Of a stretch of 64,000 nucleotides of DNA, positions 1 to 7,930 are shown piece after piece. The stretch is taken from contig NZ_BOMS01000026.1 of the NCBI RefSeq assembly GCF_016862315.1, positions 124,001 through 188,000 of the forward strand. The letters run 5' to 3'. Position 1 is the first letter of the stretch; each line of letters starts with the position of its first letter. The translations under genes were made by a program, and so were the position numbers. A model generated the notes under the pieces. It worked only from the letters and a program-made list of their open reading frames with translations. It did no database searches and was not told where the DNA came from. This stretch comes from Actinoplanes palleronii (GTDB lineage: Bacteria; Actinomycetota; Actinomycetes; Mycobacteriales; Micromonosporaceae).

Positions 1-411
1 TCGCCGACCGCCGACGTCTCGCTCGCCCAGCTGGCGGAACCGGTGCGCGACATCCGGCCGATCCGGGTCGGCACCCGGGCCCCGAAGGTCGGCACGGTGC
101 TGCGGGTGACCGGGTACGGCTCGCTCACCAGCGTGAACCCGGTGCCGTCCACGCGGCTGATGACCGGCCGGCTCACGGTGGTGTCGGTCGCGGACGCGGT
201 GCTCGGGCTGAACGGCTACGCGCCGCGGCCGGACACCACGCCGTGCCCGTACGACTCGGGCGGCCCGTACTTCACCGAGCGCCACGGCGTCCCGGTCCTC
301 GCCGGGGTGGTCAGCAACGGGCCGAGCTGCCCGCACACCCAGGTGGAGAACGCCGCCCGTACCGACGACATCGCCAAGTGGATCTTCTCGGTGACGCACC
401 CTCGCCATTGA
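1..411 (+). CDS. Trypsin-like serine protease, C-terminal part (5' end outside window)
   Basis: The frame is open from the first base and ends at the TGA at 409-411, so only the last 136 residues are present. The segment CPYDSGGPYF carries the Asp-Ser-Gly-Gly-Pro core around the nucleophilic serine of family S1 (usually GDSGGP). It is followed by VLAGVVSNGPSC, which fits the substrate-pocket strand (usually GIVSWGxxC) and its disulfide cysteine. The last residues (DDIAKWIFSVTH) match the C-terminal helix of chymotrypsin-fold proteases. The His and Asp of the triad and any signal peptide would lie upstream of the window. A secreted trypsin-like protease is the likely function; the substrate cannot be inferred. 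Gly to Tyr before DSGGP is mildly unusual. Confidence 0.85.
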   Translation, partial: SPTADVSLAQLAEPVRDIRPIRVGTRAPKVGTVLRVTGYGSLTSVNPVPSTRLMTGRLTVVSVADAVLGLNGYAPRPDTTPCPYDSGGPYFTERHGVPVLAGVVSNGPSCPHTQVENAARTDDIAKWIFSVTHPRH

Positions 412-433
412 GATTTCTCGATAGAGTGGCGCG

Positions 434-1588
434 ATGGGATCGCTTCGGGTCGCGGTGGTCGGCGCCGGTATCGGTGGTCTGGCCACCGCGATCGCCCTCC
501 GGGCGCGCGGATTCACCATCGATGTGTACGACCAGGCGAGCAGCCTGAACGAGATCGGCGCGGGACTCTCCCTCGGCGGCAACGGGATGCGGGTGATCGA
601 CGCGCTCGGGCTCGGCCGGGCGGTGCGGGAGGTGGCCGCGAACCTGCACCGCATCGAGTTCCACCACTGGAGCACCGGTGAGATCTTCTACCAGCACCCG
701 ATGGGCGACTGGTACGAACAGCGGTTCGGCGGCCCGTTCCTGGGCGTGCACCGCGCCGACTTCCACCACGTGCTGCTCGCCGCGTTCGACGGGACGCCGC
801 ACCTGGGCCGCCGCTGCGTCGCGGTGCACGAGTCCCCGCACGGCGTCGAGCTGGAATTCGCCGACGGCACCACGGCCGGCGCCGACGTGGTGGTCGGCGC
901 GGACGGCCTGCGCTCCGCGGTACGCCGGCACGTGACCGGGCCGGACGAGGCGGTCTTCGCCGCGATGAGCTGCTTCCGTGGCCTGGTACCGGCTCCACCC
1001 GGCTCCGCCGCGTTGGGACTGACCTTCTTCCTCGGTCCCGGGCGCCACCTGGTCGCCTACCCGGTCCGCGGCGGCGAGCTGATCAACTTCGTGGCGTACG
1101 TGCCGGATCCGGAGTGGACCCTGGAGTCCTGGTCGGCGAAGTGCCCGCCGGCCGAGGCGGCCGCCGCGTTCGACGGCTGGCACCCGGCCGTGACCACGCT
1201 GCTGGCGAACGCCGAGGAGACCGGGCGCTGGGCACTCTACGACCGCGAGCCGCTGCGCCGGTGGAGCACCGGCCGGGTCACGCTGCTCGGCGACGCCGCC
1301 CACCCGATGCTCCCGCACGCCGGCCAGGGCACGAACCAGGCCCTCGAGGACGCCGCGACGCTGGCCGCCTGCCTGTCCGGTCCGGGGCCGGCCGAGGGGC
1401 TGCGGCGCTATGAACAACTCCGCAAGGCGCGGACCCGGCAGATCCAGCTCGGCTCACGCGCCAACGCGGCGTGTTTCCAGGTCCCCGACGGCCCGGCCGC
1501 GACCGAGCGCAACGCCCGCCTGCAGAACCTGCCCGAGATGGTCAGCTGGATCCACGAACACGACGTCCACGCATCCCTCCCCCGCTGA
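434..1588 (+). CDS. FAD-dependent monooxygenase (PHBH-type, group A flavoprotein)
   Basis: 384 residues, the usual length for single-component aromatic hydroxylases. Three family fingerprints are in place: the Rossmann GxGxxG (VAVVGAGIGGLATAIALR) near residue 5, the DG motif (VVGADGLRSAVRRH) near residue 155, and the GD motif (GDAAHPMLPHAGQGTNQALE) near residue 285. It should use FAD and NAD(P)H to hydroxylate an aromatic or polyketide-like substrate in the cytoplasm; the substrate is not evident. The ATG at 434 lies 6 nt after a TAGAGT hexamer (422-427), so the mRNA may be leaderless. The gene starts 22 bp after the protease stop. The next gene, a P450, is convergent. Confidence 0.9.
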   Translation: MGSLRVAVVGAGIGGLATAIALRARGFTIDVYDQASSLNEIGAGLSLGGNGMRVIDALGLGRAVREVAANLHRIEFHHWSTGEIFYQHPMGDWYEQRFGGPFLGVHRADFHHVLLAAFDGTPHLGRRCVAVHESPHGVELEFADGTTAGADVVVGADGLRSAVRRHVTGPDEAVFAAMSCFRGLVPAPPGSAALGLTFFLGPGRHLVAYPVRGGELINFVAYVPDPEWTLESWSAKCPPAEAAAAFDGWHPAVTTLLANAEETGRWALYDREPLRRWSTGRVTLLGDAAHPMLPHAGQGTNQALEDAATLAACLSGPGPAEGLRRYEQLRKARTRQIQLGSRANAACFQVPDGPAATERNARLQNLPEMVSWIHEHDVHASLPR

Positions 1589-1620
1589 CCCCACCCCACA
1601 CCGCGCGGGCACCACACGAG

Positions 1621-1740
1621 CGTGGGGACTTTCGGCGCGCTCCGCACCCCAACTCCACATACAAGGCCGCGACACCGGCTGCGTGGGGACTTTCGGTGCG
1701 CTTCGCGCCGAAAGTTCACACACAAGGGGTTTCCGGGACC
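1621..1740. repeat. REP-like palindromic direct repeat between convergent genes, with strong hairpin
   Basis: Two about 60-bp units lie head to tail (1621-1680 and 1681-1740). Both open with GTGGGGACTTTCGG and end with a CCACAtACAAGG/TCACACACAAGG-type stretch. In the second unit, 1687-1717 folds into a 14-bp hairpin: GGACTTTCGG pairs with CCGAAAGTTC, four further pairs close a 3-nt loop, and two of the pairs are G-T. The first unit has lost most of the second arm. The 289-bp region separates two convergent stop codons, so the hairpin could act as a bidirectional terminator. Its repeated form suggests a dispersed palindromic element, not a single-use terminator. I see no gene in the rest of the region (1741-1877). 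Confidence 0.65.
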
Positions 1741-1877
1741 ACCCACGGACGTCGCCCCGGAGGGCTTCGCGTTCTGGACGCGCCAGCGGCCAGCGAAGCC
1801 CGCAGGGGTCCCGGCGGGAGCGACGGTCCGCACCACAGCGGACGCACGACATCTTGAATTCGATCTTCGTCGGCCGA

Positions 1878-3050
1878 TCAGTTCAACCTCACCGGAAGTG
1901 CCGCATACGACGGCACCAGCACGCCCCGCCGATACCGCCGCCCCCTGATCTCCCACGCCCGCCCGGTGTCCAGCAACATCCGCAGCAACCCGGCGATCTC
2001 CGCGCGGGCCACCGGCGCACCCAGGCACAGGTGCCGGCCCGCACCGAACCAGAGCTGCCGCTGGTCCGGCTGATACCCGCGGTCCAGATCGAAGCCGCCC
2101 GCCGCGTTGTTCGCGGTCCAGGTCAGCATCAGCACCCGCTCGCCGGCGCGCAGCAGGCGGCCGTCGATCGTGACGTCGGCGGCGATCGCGCGGCCGATCA
2201 GCGGCGCCGGCGTGGTCACCCGCAGGCCCTCGCGGACCGCGTCGGGCAGGCGGTCCGGTGCGGCGCGGAGCCGGTGCTGGGCGCCGGTGTCGTGCAGCAG
2301 CGCCACGGTGCGGGCCATCGCGCTGGCCGCCGTCTCGGTGCCGGCCACCATCAGCAGCGTGGCCAGCCCTTCCGCCTGCTGTTGCGGCAGGCCCAGCTCG
2401 CGGCAGCGGCCGAGCACGGTCTCCGGGGGCGCGGAACGCCAGGCGTCGGCGATGTTGACGGTGAGCCGGGCGACGATCGCCTTGGCGCGGGCGACGGTCT
2501 GCGGAGCGAGGTGGGTGGACGCGGTGGTGCCGAGCGCCAGGGAGGCGAGTTCCTCGCCGATCGCGAAGATTTTCCGGTACGCGTCGTCGTGCTCCGGCGC
2601 GGGCAGATGGAGCAGGTCGGCGACGATCCGGCCGACCAGGACCCGGGCCAGGTCGGCCACGTCGACGGTGGCGCCGGCGCGCAGCTGCTCGCCGGCCAGG
2701 GCCAGCCGCGGGCCGAGCACCCGGTCGGTGAGGGCGCGGGCGTTCTCGTCGGTGAACAGGTCACGGGTGCGGGTGCGGAGCTGGTGGTGGCCCGGGCCGT
2801 CGAAGATCTCGTTCACCCAGTCGCCGAGCACCTGCGCCCAGAGGTGACCGACGCCGCCCTCGCCGAGCAGGGTGAAGTGCACCGGGTCGTTGAGGATCCG
2901 CCGGGCGGTCAGCGGGTCGGAGGTGACCCAGCCGATCCTCGGCACCCGGCGCAACCGGCGGGCCAGGCGACCGGCGGTGAGCAGAACCGGAAGCTGGGGG
3001 TGCGCGGCGGCGAGCACGCGGAACTCGTGGCGCCTGGCGGTGTCCATCAC
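1878..3050 (-). CDS. Cytochrome P450
   Basis: 390 residues, typical of soluble actinobacterial class I P450s. The heme loop FGAGRHLCLGAPVAR holds the cysteine ligand near residue 340. The I-helix stretch MVAGTETAAS supplies the acid/threonine-like oxygen-activation motif, and the K-helix ExxR is REGLR. It would need ferredoxin and reductase, which are not encoded nearby. The start used is GTG at 3050, one codon before an ATG; no strong Shine-Dalgarno is visible, so either codon could serve. It lies 18 bp downstream of the membrane protein gene on the same strand, so the two are probably cotranscribed. Substrate unknown. Confidence 0.92.
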   Translation of the reverse strand: MMDTARRHEFRVLAAAHPQLPVLLTAGRLARRLRRVPRIGWVTSDPLTARRILNDPVHFTLLGEGGVGHLWAQVLGDWVNEIFDGPGHHQLRTRTRDLFTDENARALTDRVLGPRLALAGEQLRAGATVDVADLARVLVGRIVADLLHLPAPEHDDAYRKIFAIGEELASLALGTTASTHLAPQTVARAKAIVARLTVNIADAWRSAPPETVLGRCRELGLPQQQAEGLATLLMVAGTETAASAMARTVALLHDTGAQHRLRAAPDRLPDAVREGLRVTTPAPLIGRAIAADVTIDGRLLRAGERVLMLTWTANNAAGGFDLDRGYQPDQRQLWFGAGRHLCLGAPVARAEIAGLLRMLLDTGRAWEIRGRRYRRGVLVPSYAALPVRLN

Positions 3051-3068
3051 CCGGACATCATGGCGTGA

Positions 3069-4301
3069 TCACGCGGAGCGCGCCGTGCGGCGGCGGAGGA
3101 GGCCTCGGGTCAGCCAGCGACGGGTGGGGCGGCGGCGGAGGGCCCGGGTCAGCCATGGTGCGGCGCCGAGCAGCAGGAACACCGCCAGCAGCGGGAGGCG
3201 CCACCACCAGGAGATCACCGCGGGCGGGGCGGACGGAACCGCCGCGACCAGCGGGCGGGCGCTCTTGGCCCAGGCCAGGAACGCGTCGCCGATCGGGAGC
3301 ACACCGAACGCGTACCGGCGGGTGGTGATCGTGTCGATCGGGACGCCGAACACGTCGCCGGCGGTGGCGAGCGCCCCGGACAGTGCGCTGTCGCCCTGGA
3401 TCCGGGCGGCGCCGAGGGTCACCACCGTCGCGGACAGGCTGATGCCGTGCACCAACGGGCCGGAGTCGACGTCGCCGGGGCCGTCGGTGCCGTGCGGATA
3501 TTCGCGCACGGCCGGGCCGAGACCCCACGGCCGGTCCAGGAAGGCGGTCCGGAAGATCAGATATTGGGTACGGGCGAAAGCCGGGTCGATCTCCGGCAGG
3601 AAGCGCTGGATCATGCTTTGCGAGCTGCCGCGAGCCCCCGAGGTGGGACGGCCGGTGTCCACGTCCGCGGTGTGCGGCAGCAGCCCGGTGACCGGGTCGA
3701 GGCGGGACCGGGCGGCGGCCAGCCACCGGGTGACGGTGGTGTCGAAGCGCGGCGTGGTGATCGTGTCGTGCAGGCGCAGCGAGGCGATCGCGACGGTGGA
3801 GTCGACCGGCCACGCCTGCCCGGGGTAGGCCGCCAGGAACGGGGTCGGTGACGCGTCGAACGCCGCGGCGAGCTCCGCGGAGTCCTGATCAAAACGGGAC
3901 ACCTGGGCCGGATCACGGTCGGCCGGGTGCTGCGCGGCGAGGAGACCGCCGCGTAGCCAGTTGACCCAGCCCCGGTAGAACACCCCGTACGCCGGTACGA
4001 GCGAGGACGCGAACGGTGCCCGGCCGGTGTCACTGTCGATCCGGTCGAGCGCCCAGCGGGCCTGCGCGGCGTCACCGAGTTGCACCGCGGTCAGGCCATA
4101 GAGCGCGTAGAGGAAGAAGTAGCCCTCCGGGAAACCGTCCTGGGCCCGCTCGGCGGCGCCGGTGGTCAGCTCGTGCCGCAGGTGGGTGAGCTGACGCCGT
4201 ACCGAAGAGGGGGTTTCGGCCGGGAGGACCAGGTGGGCCGCGGCGATCACGGCGACCAGGCTGATCACCGCGAACAGCGCGGAGCGCGCGAGCCGGAGCA
4301 T
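3069..4301 (-). CDS. Membrane-anchored protein of unknown function, helical-toroid-like middle
   Basis: 410 residues. An N-terminal hydrophobic helix (SALFAVISLVAVIAAAHLVL) and a C-terminal one (WWWRLPLLAVFLLLGAAPW), the latter followed by an Arg-rich tail, flank about 320 largely helical residues. The middle has recurrent aromatic/glycine signatures (EGYFFLYALYGLTAVQLGD, AYPGQAWPVDSTVAIASLRL, DTGPLLPHT-like stretches) and repeated helix pairs. These recall (alpha/alpha)6 barrel proteins such as the linalool dehydratase/isomerase group; that is a guess from texture, not a family assignment. The ATG at 4299-4301 opens the reading frame and the P450 follows 18 bp after its stop. The pairing suggests a shared pathway. 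Confidence 0.6.
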   Translation of the reverse strand: MLRLARSALFAVISLVAVIAAAHLVLPAETPSSVRRQLTHLRHELTTGAAERAQDGFPEGYFFLYALYGLTAVQLGDAAQARWALDRIDSDTGRAPFASSLVPAYGVFYRGWVNWLRGGLLAAQHPADRDPAQVSRFDQDSAELAAAFDASPTPFLAAYPGQAWPVDSTVAIASLRLHDTITTPRFDTTVTRWLAAARSRLDPVTGLLPHTADVDTGRPTSGARGSSQSMIQRFLPEIDPAFARTQYLIFRTAFLDRPWGLGPAVREYPHGTDGPGDVDSGPLVHGISLSATVVTLGAARIQGDSALSGALATAGDVFGVPIDTITTRRYAFGVLPIGDAFLAWAKSARPLVAAVPSAPPAVISWWWRLPLLAVFLLLGAAPWLTRALRRRPTRRWLTRGLLRRRTARSA

Positions 4302-4385
4302 GCCGCGAGCCTAGGGACGCACCGCAAGGTCCACCGCCCGGAGAATCCGGGTAATACCACTGTTATCGGGTGTTACGGTTCGCCG

Positions 4386-5265
4386 GTGGCTCCGGGCACG
4401 CACCTGCCGTCGCTGACCGGGCTGCGCTGGATCGCCGCGTTGCTGGTCTTCGGCTTCCACGTGCAGGTCGGCGGCCGCCTCCCGGACGCCACCGCCACCC
4501 GCCTCGTCCAGGACGTGTTCGGCGCCGGCGCGACCGGGGTCTCGTTCTTCTTCCTGCTCTCCGGTTTTGTGCTGATGTGGTCGTCGGCGCGGGAACGGCC
4601 CGGCGAGTTCTGGTGGCGGCGATTCGCCCGGGTCTACCCGCTGCACGCGGCGACCGCGGTGCTGGCGCTGATCGTCGGCGGCGGCCTCCCGCCGGTGCCG
4701 GTGGTGGCCGCCAACCTCACGCTGGTCCAGGCCTGGTCGCCGGACCACGCCTACTACCAGGGCCTGAACGCGGTGAGCTGGACCCTCTCCTGCGAGGCGT
4801 TCTTCTACCTGATGTTCCCGCTGCTGGCGGCCGGGATCGGCCGGCTGCGCCCGGACGCGCTGACGCTGACCCTGATCGGTGCGTGGCTGGTCATCGTGGC
4901 CGGGCCGTTCGCCGGCGGTCCGGCGGTGCCCGTGGAACCTGGCCGCCTACACGCTGCCCGGCTTCGGGCTGGTGCTGGCCGCCGCGGCACTCGCGGACCT
5001 GCGCGGCCGGTGGACGCCGTGGCGCAACCGGGTGATGGTCCGGCTGGGTGAATTGTCGTTCGCGTTCTACCTGGTTCACGTGCTCGTGCTCCGCGGCTTC
5101 GAGACCGTGCTCGACACGCCCCGCCCGGATCTCAGCGCCGGGGTGGCGCTCGCCGGGTCGCTGTGCGCCCTGCTGTCGGCGCTGGTGGTGGCCTGGGTGC
5201 TCAACACCGCCGTCGAGCGGCCGGCCCGACGGTTGCTGCTGCGGCGCGGGGCGGTATCCCGCTGA
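4386..5265 (+). pseudogene. Acyltransferase-3 family gene, frameshifted with internal deletion
   Basis: The 5' part (4386 to about 4930, GTG start) encodes the N-terminal half of an OafA/YrhL-type membrane O-acyltransferase: LPSLTGLRWIAALLVFGFHV with the conserved His, then FFLLSGFVL and RRFARVYPLH. The 3' part (about 4930-5265) continues in another frame with TLPGFGLVL, MVRLGELSFAFYLVHVLVL and the last membrane helix. Aligned by eye with the intact paralogue that follows, about 65-75 residues are missing around 4925-4940, just where the frame changes. This is best explained as a deletion whose length is not a multiple of three. The gene is probably dead unless the base calls here are wrong. 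It lies 56 bp upstream of its paralogue. Confidence 0.8.
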
Positions 5266-5321
5266 CCTGCTCACACAAGATCAGAATCGGACTATTTGCA
5301 CCCCTTGCTATCGTACGCCGA

Positions 5322-6656
5322 ATGCTCACCGCCCCCGACCCGCGGACCTCGGCCAGCGCGACGCGCGGCGCCTCCCTGCCGTCGCTGACCGGGCTGCGCT
5401 GGGTGGCCGCGTTCCTGGTCTTCGCGTTCCACCTGCAGATCGTGGAGTTCTTCGCGCCCGGGCCGGCCGAGCAGGTGCTGGAGCGGCTGTTCGCGTCCGG
5501 CTCGGTCGGCGTCTCGTTCTTCTTCATCCTCTCCGGTTTTGTGCTGATGTGGTCGTGCGCGCGGGACGGGTACCGCCGGTTCTGGTGGCGCCGGTTCGCC
5601 CGGGTCTATCCGCTGCACCTGGTCACCGCGCTGCTGGTGGTGGGCTACCTGTCGGTGCACGACTGGCACGCCGTTCCCGGGCCGCCGGCGCTGATCGCCA
5701 ACCTCGCCCTGGTGCAGTCCTGGATCCCGGACGTGGCGTTCTACCAGAGCGTCAACACGGTCAGCTGGACACTCTCCTGCGAGGTCTTCTTCTACCTGCT
5801 GTTCCCGCTGATCGCGGCGGGCGTCGCGCGGCTGCGGTCCCGCGGGCTGATCCTGGTCGCGGCCGGTTCGTGGCTGGTCACCGCGGCCGGTCCCGGCCTG
5901 GCCCGGCTGGTGGCCGGATCGGACGCGGTCGAGCTGTTCTTCCACTGGGTGCCGCTGGGCCGGTTGCCCGAGTTCGTCTGCGGGGTCGCGCTGGCCCGTC
6001 TGGTCCGCTCCGCGGGCGCGCCGCGGTGGCGCGGTCTCGGCCGCCTGGCCGCCGTGCTCACGGCCGGCGGATACGTCCTGTCCGCGCACGTCCCCGGCCC
6101 GTGGGGTGTCGCCGCGTGCACCATGCCGGGCTTCGCGCTGGTGCTCGTCGCGGCGGCCCGCTCGGACGTACGGGAGTGCTGGACGCCGTGGCGCGGCCGG
6201 GTGATGGTCCGGCTCGGCGAGCTCTCGTTCGCGTTCTACCTGGTCCACCTGATCGTGATCCGGATGTTCGAGGGGTGGTTCGGTTATCACCCGAAACTCG
6301 CCCTGGGCGCCGGGATCGGCCTGACCGTCTCCGCGTTCCTGCTGTCGCTGGCCGCGGCCTGGCTGCTGAACGTCGGGGTGGAGGGCCCGGCGCGGCGACT
6401 GCTGCTGCGCCGCCGGTCCCCGGCCGCCGACGCCGTCCCGATCGGCACGCCCGGCCCGGGGAAGCGGGCCACGATCCCCCGCGGGCGACGCGAACCCGAG
6501 GACCACCGGCGCCTGCCGGACCAGCGCGGACCGGGACGGCAGCCGGCACACCGGCGCGCGTCCGGCCCGATCGTGCCGCCGCGTCAGACGGCCGGGCCGC
6601 CCCGGGTGGCGGAACCGTCCGGGGATCGGCGGGCGGATGAGGCGCCCGGCCGCTGA
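5322..6656 (+). CDS. Acyltransferase-3 family membrane O-acyltransferase
   Basis: 444 residues from the ATG at 5322. It has the catalytic His context LRWVAAFLVFAFHLQ, the SGFVLMWS helix, RRFARVYPLHLV, NTVSWTLSCEVFFYL, and about ten hydrophobic helices ending with LSFAFYLVHLIVI and the closing helix. Such proteins move acyl groups from acyl-CoA onto sugars, lipids or secondary metabolites at the membrane. The last 70 or so residues are hydrophilic, rich in Arg, Pro and Gly, and lie beyond the family core. The ATG is 7 nt after TATCGT (5309-5314), so the mRNA may be leaderless. Its 3' end overlaps the convergent PucR gene by 73 bp. Confidence 0.88.
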   Translation: MLTAPDPRTSASATRGASLPSLTGLRWVAAFLVFAFHLQIVEFFAPGPAEQVLERLFASGSVGVSFFFILSGFVLMWSCARDGYRRFWWRRFARVYPLHLVTALLVVGYLSVHDWHAVPGPPALIANLALVQSWIPDVAFYQSVNTVSWTLSCEVFFYLLFPLIAAGVARLRSRGLILVAAGSWLVTAAGPGLARLVAGSDAVELFFHWVPLGRLPEFVCGVALARLVRSAGAPRWRGLGRLAAVLTAGGYVLSAHVPGPWGVAACTMPGFALVLVAAARSDVRECWTPWRGRVMVRLGELSFAFYLVHLIVIRMFEGWFGYHPKLALGAGIGLTVSAFLLSLAAAWLLNVGVEGPARRLLLRRRSPAADAVPIGTPGPGKRATIPRGRREPEDHRRLPDQRGPGRQPAHRRASGPIVPPRQTAGPPRVAEPSGDRRADEAPGR

Positions 6657-7792
6657 CTGAGCACCAGCAGCAGCTCGAAGCGGACGGTGGGGTCGTCGAG
6701 GTCCGGGCCGAGCAGCTCGCGCAGCCGGTTCAGCCGGTAGCTGACGGTCTGCGGGTGGACGTAGAGCTCGGCGGCCACCGCGGACCGCGAACCCCAGTGC
6801 CGCAACCAGGACTCCAGGGTGGTCAGCAGCTGCTCACGCTGGCCGGGTTTCGCGTCGGCCAGCGCCGCCAGCCGCCGGGTGGAGAGCGCGGCGAGGGCAC
6901 CCGGCTCGCCGCGCAGCGCCAGCGCCGCGAAGTGGTCCTCGACGAAGACCGCGGCGGGACCGGTGCCGACCAGTTCGGCGGCGCGTTCGGCGAGCCGGAC
7001 CGCCTCCGGCACCTCGGTCCACGGCAGTCCCGGCCCGACCACCGCGTCCCGGCCGGCGAGCGCCTCGGCCAGCACCGGACGCTCGGCGCGCGGGCCGGCC
7101 CGCAGCAGCAGCACCGCGTCGCCGGCCCGTTCGGCCACCACGCCGTCGGTGGCGAACCGGAACCGGGCGTCGCGGGCCTGGTCGGTGGGGAGCAGCACCG
7201 GCACCACCCGGTCCAGCGTGGGCCAGCCGATCGCGGTGACCGCCTCGCGGGCCACGTCGGCCGGTGCGCCGCCGCGCAGCAGCAGGTCGGCGGCCCGGCG
7301 GCGGCGCCGGTCGCCCTCGCCGGCCTGTTCCCGCAGCTGCCGGGCCAGGCCGTCGGTGCAGGCCGAGGCGAGCTCGTCGACGAAGGCACTGGTCGCGTCG
7401 GACAGGTCGATGATCTCCTCGACGGTGACCGGGCGGGAACCGGCCAGGGACTGGGAGGCGCTGCGCAGCAGCAGCCGGGCCGCCGTCCGCAGCGCGCCGA
7501 GCAGCAGCTCCGGGCCCCGGTTCTCGCGCGCCTCGGCCGCGCCGAGCGCCACGAACACCTCGCGGATCCGCGGGGGCAGCGCCGGCTCGTCGGTGCCGGC
7601 CAGGTCCAGGAAACGGTCCAGCGCGACCTCGACGGCGGTGCGCAGGTCCCGGTCGACCTTGGCGCCGGTGGTCTCGGCGAACGCCGGGTTGGCCTCGGCC
7701 ACCGCGGCCGCGATGGCCTGCACGGTGACCGGCAGCCGGGGCCGCATGGCCGCCGCGAGGTCGGTCGGCACGCGCAGCCACGGGGTGGTCAT
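6584..7792 (-). CDS. PucR-family transcriptional regulator
   Basis: 402 residues. The C-terminal 70 carry the PucR helix-turn-helix (SAVAAELYVHPQTVSYRLNRLRELLG followed by a VRFELLLVLS-type helix). The middle matches the GGDEF-like linker seen in this family, and the N-terminal half is a helical effector domain. PucR proteins usually control catabolic genes for purines, amino acids or small polyols in response to a metabolite. It is divergent from the aldolase-aminotransferase fusion, with 138 bp between the starts, and is the natural candidate regulator of that operon. The 3' end runs 73 bp into the convergent acyltransferase gene. Confidence 0.88.
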   Translation of the reverse strand: MTTPWLRVPTDLAAAMRPRLPVTVQAIAAAVAEANPAFAETTGAKVDRDLRTAVEVALDRFLDLAGTDEPALPPRIREVFVALGAAEARENRGPELLLGALRTAARLLLRSASQSLAGSRPVTVEEIIDLSDATSAFVDELASACTDGLARQLREQAGEGDRRRRRAADLLLRGGAPADVAREAVTAIGWPTLDRVVPVLLPTDQARDARFRFATDGVVAERAGDAVLLLRAGPRAERPVLAEALAGRDAVVGPGLPWTEVPEAVRLAERAAELVGTGPAAVFVEDHFAALALRGEPGALAALSTRRLAALADAKPGQREQLLTTLESWLRHWGSRSAVAAELYVHPQTVSYRLNRLRELLGPDLDDPTVRFELLLVLSQRPGASSARRSPDGSATRGGPAV

Positions 7793-7930
7793 CGGGCGAT
7801 TTTGTCACTCGGTGATAACGGGCGGGTCGCAGATCGCTTCCCGGACGACGGTGCGTCATACCTGCGATCGGGTGACGATGGGGCAGGTCACACCCGCACA
7901 CCAGGATCGGATCCGCTCGTGAAGCATCGG

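Noticed and set aside
311-1417. Minus-strand frame opposite the FAD monooxygenase
   Set aside because: The plus strand has three flavoprotein motifs, while the antisense translation is Gly/Arg/His-rich without features.
6755-7930. Upstream extension of the aldolase-aminotransferase frame
   Set aside because: It only continues through the PucR gene on the opposite strand. The class II aldolase domain begins right after 7931.
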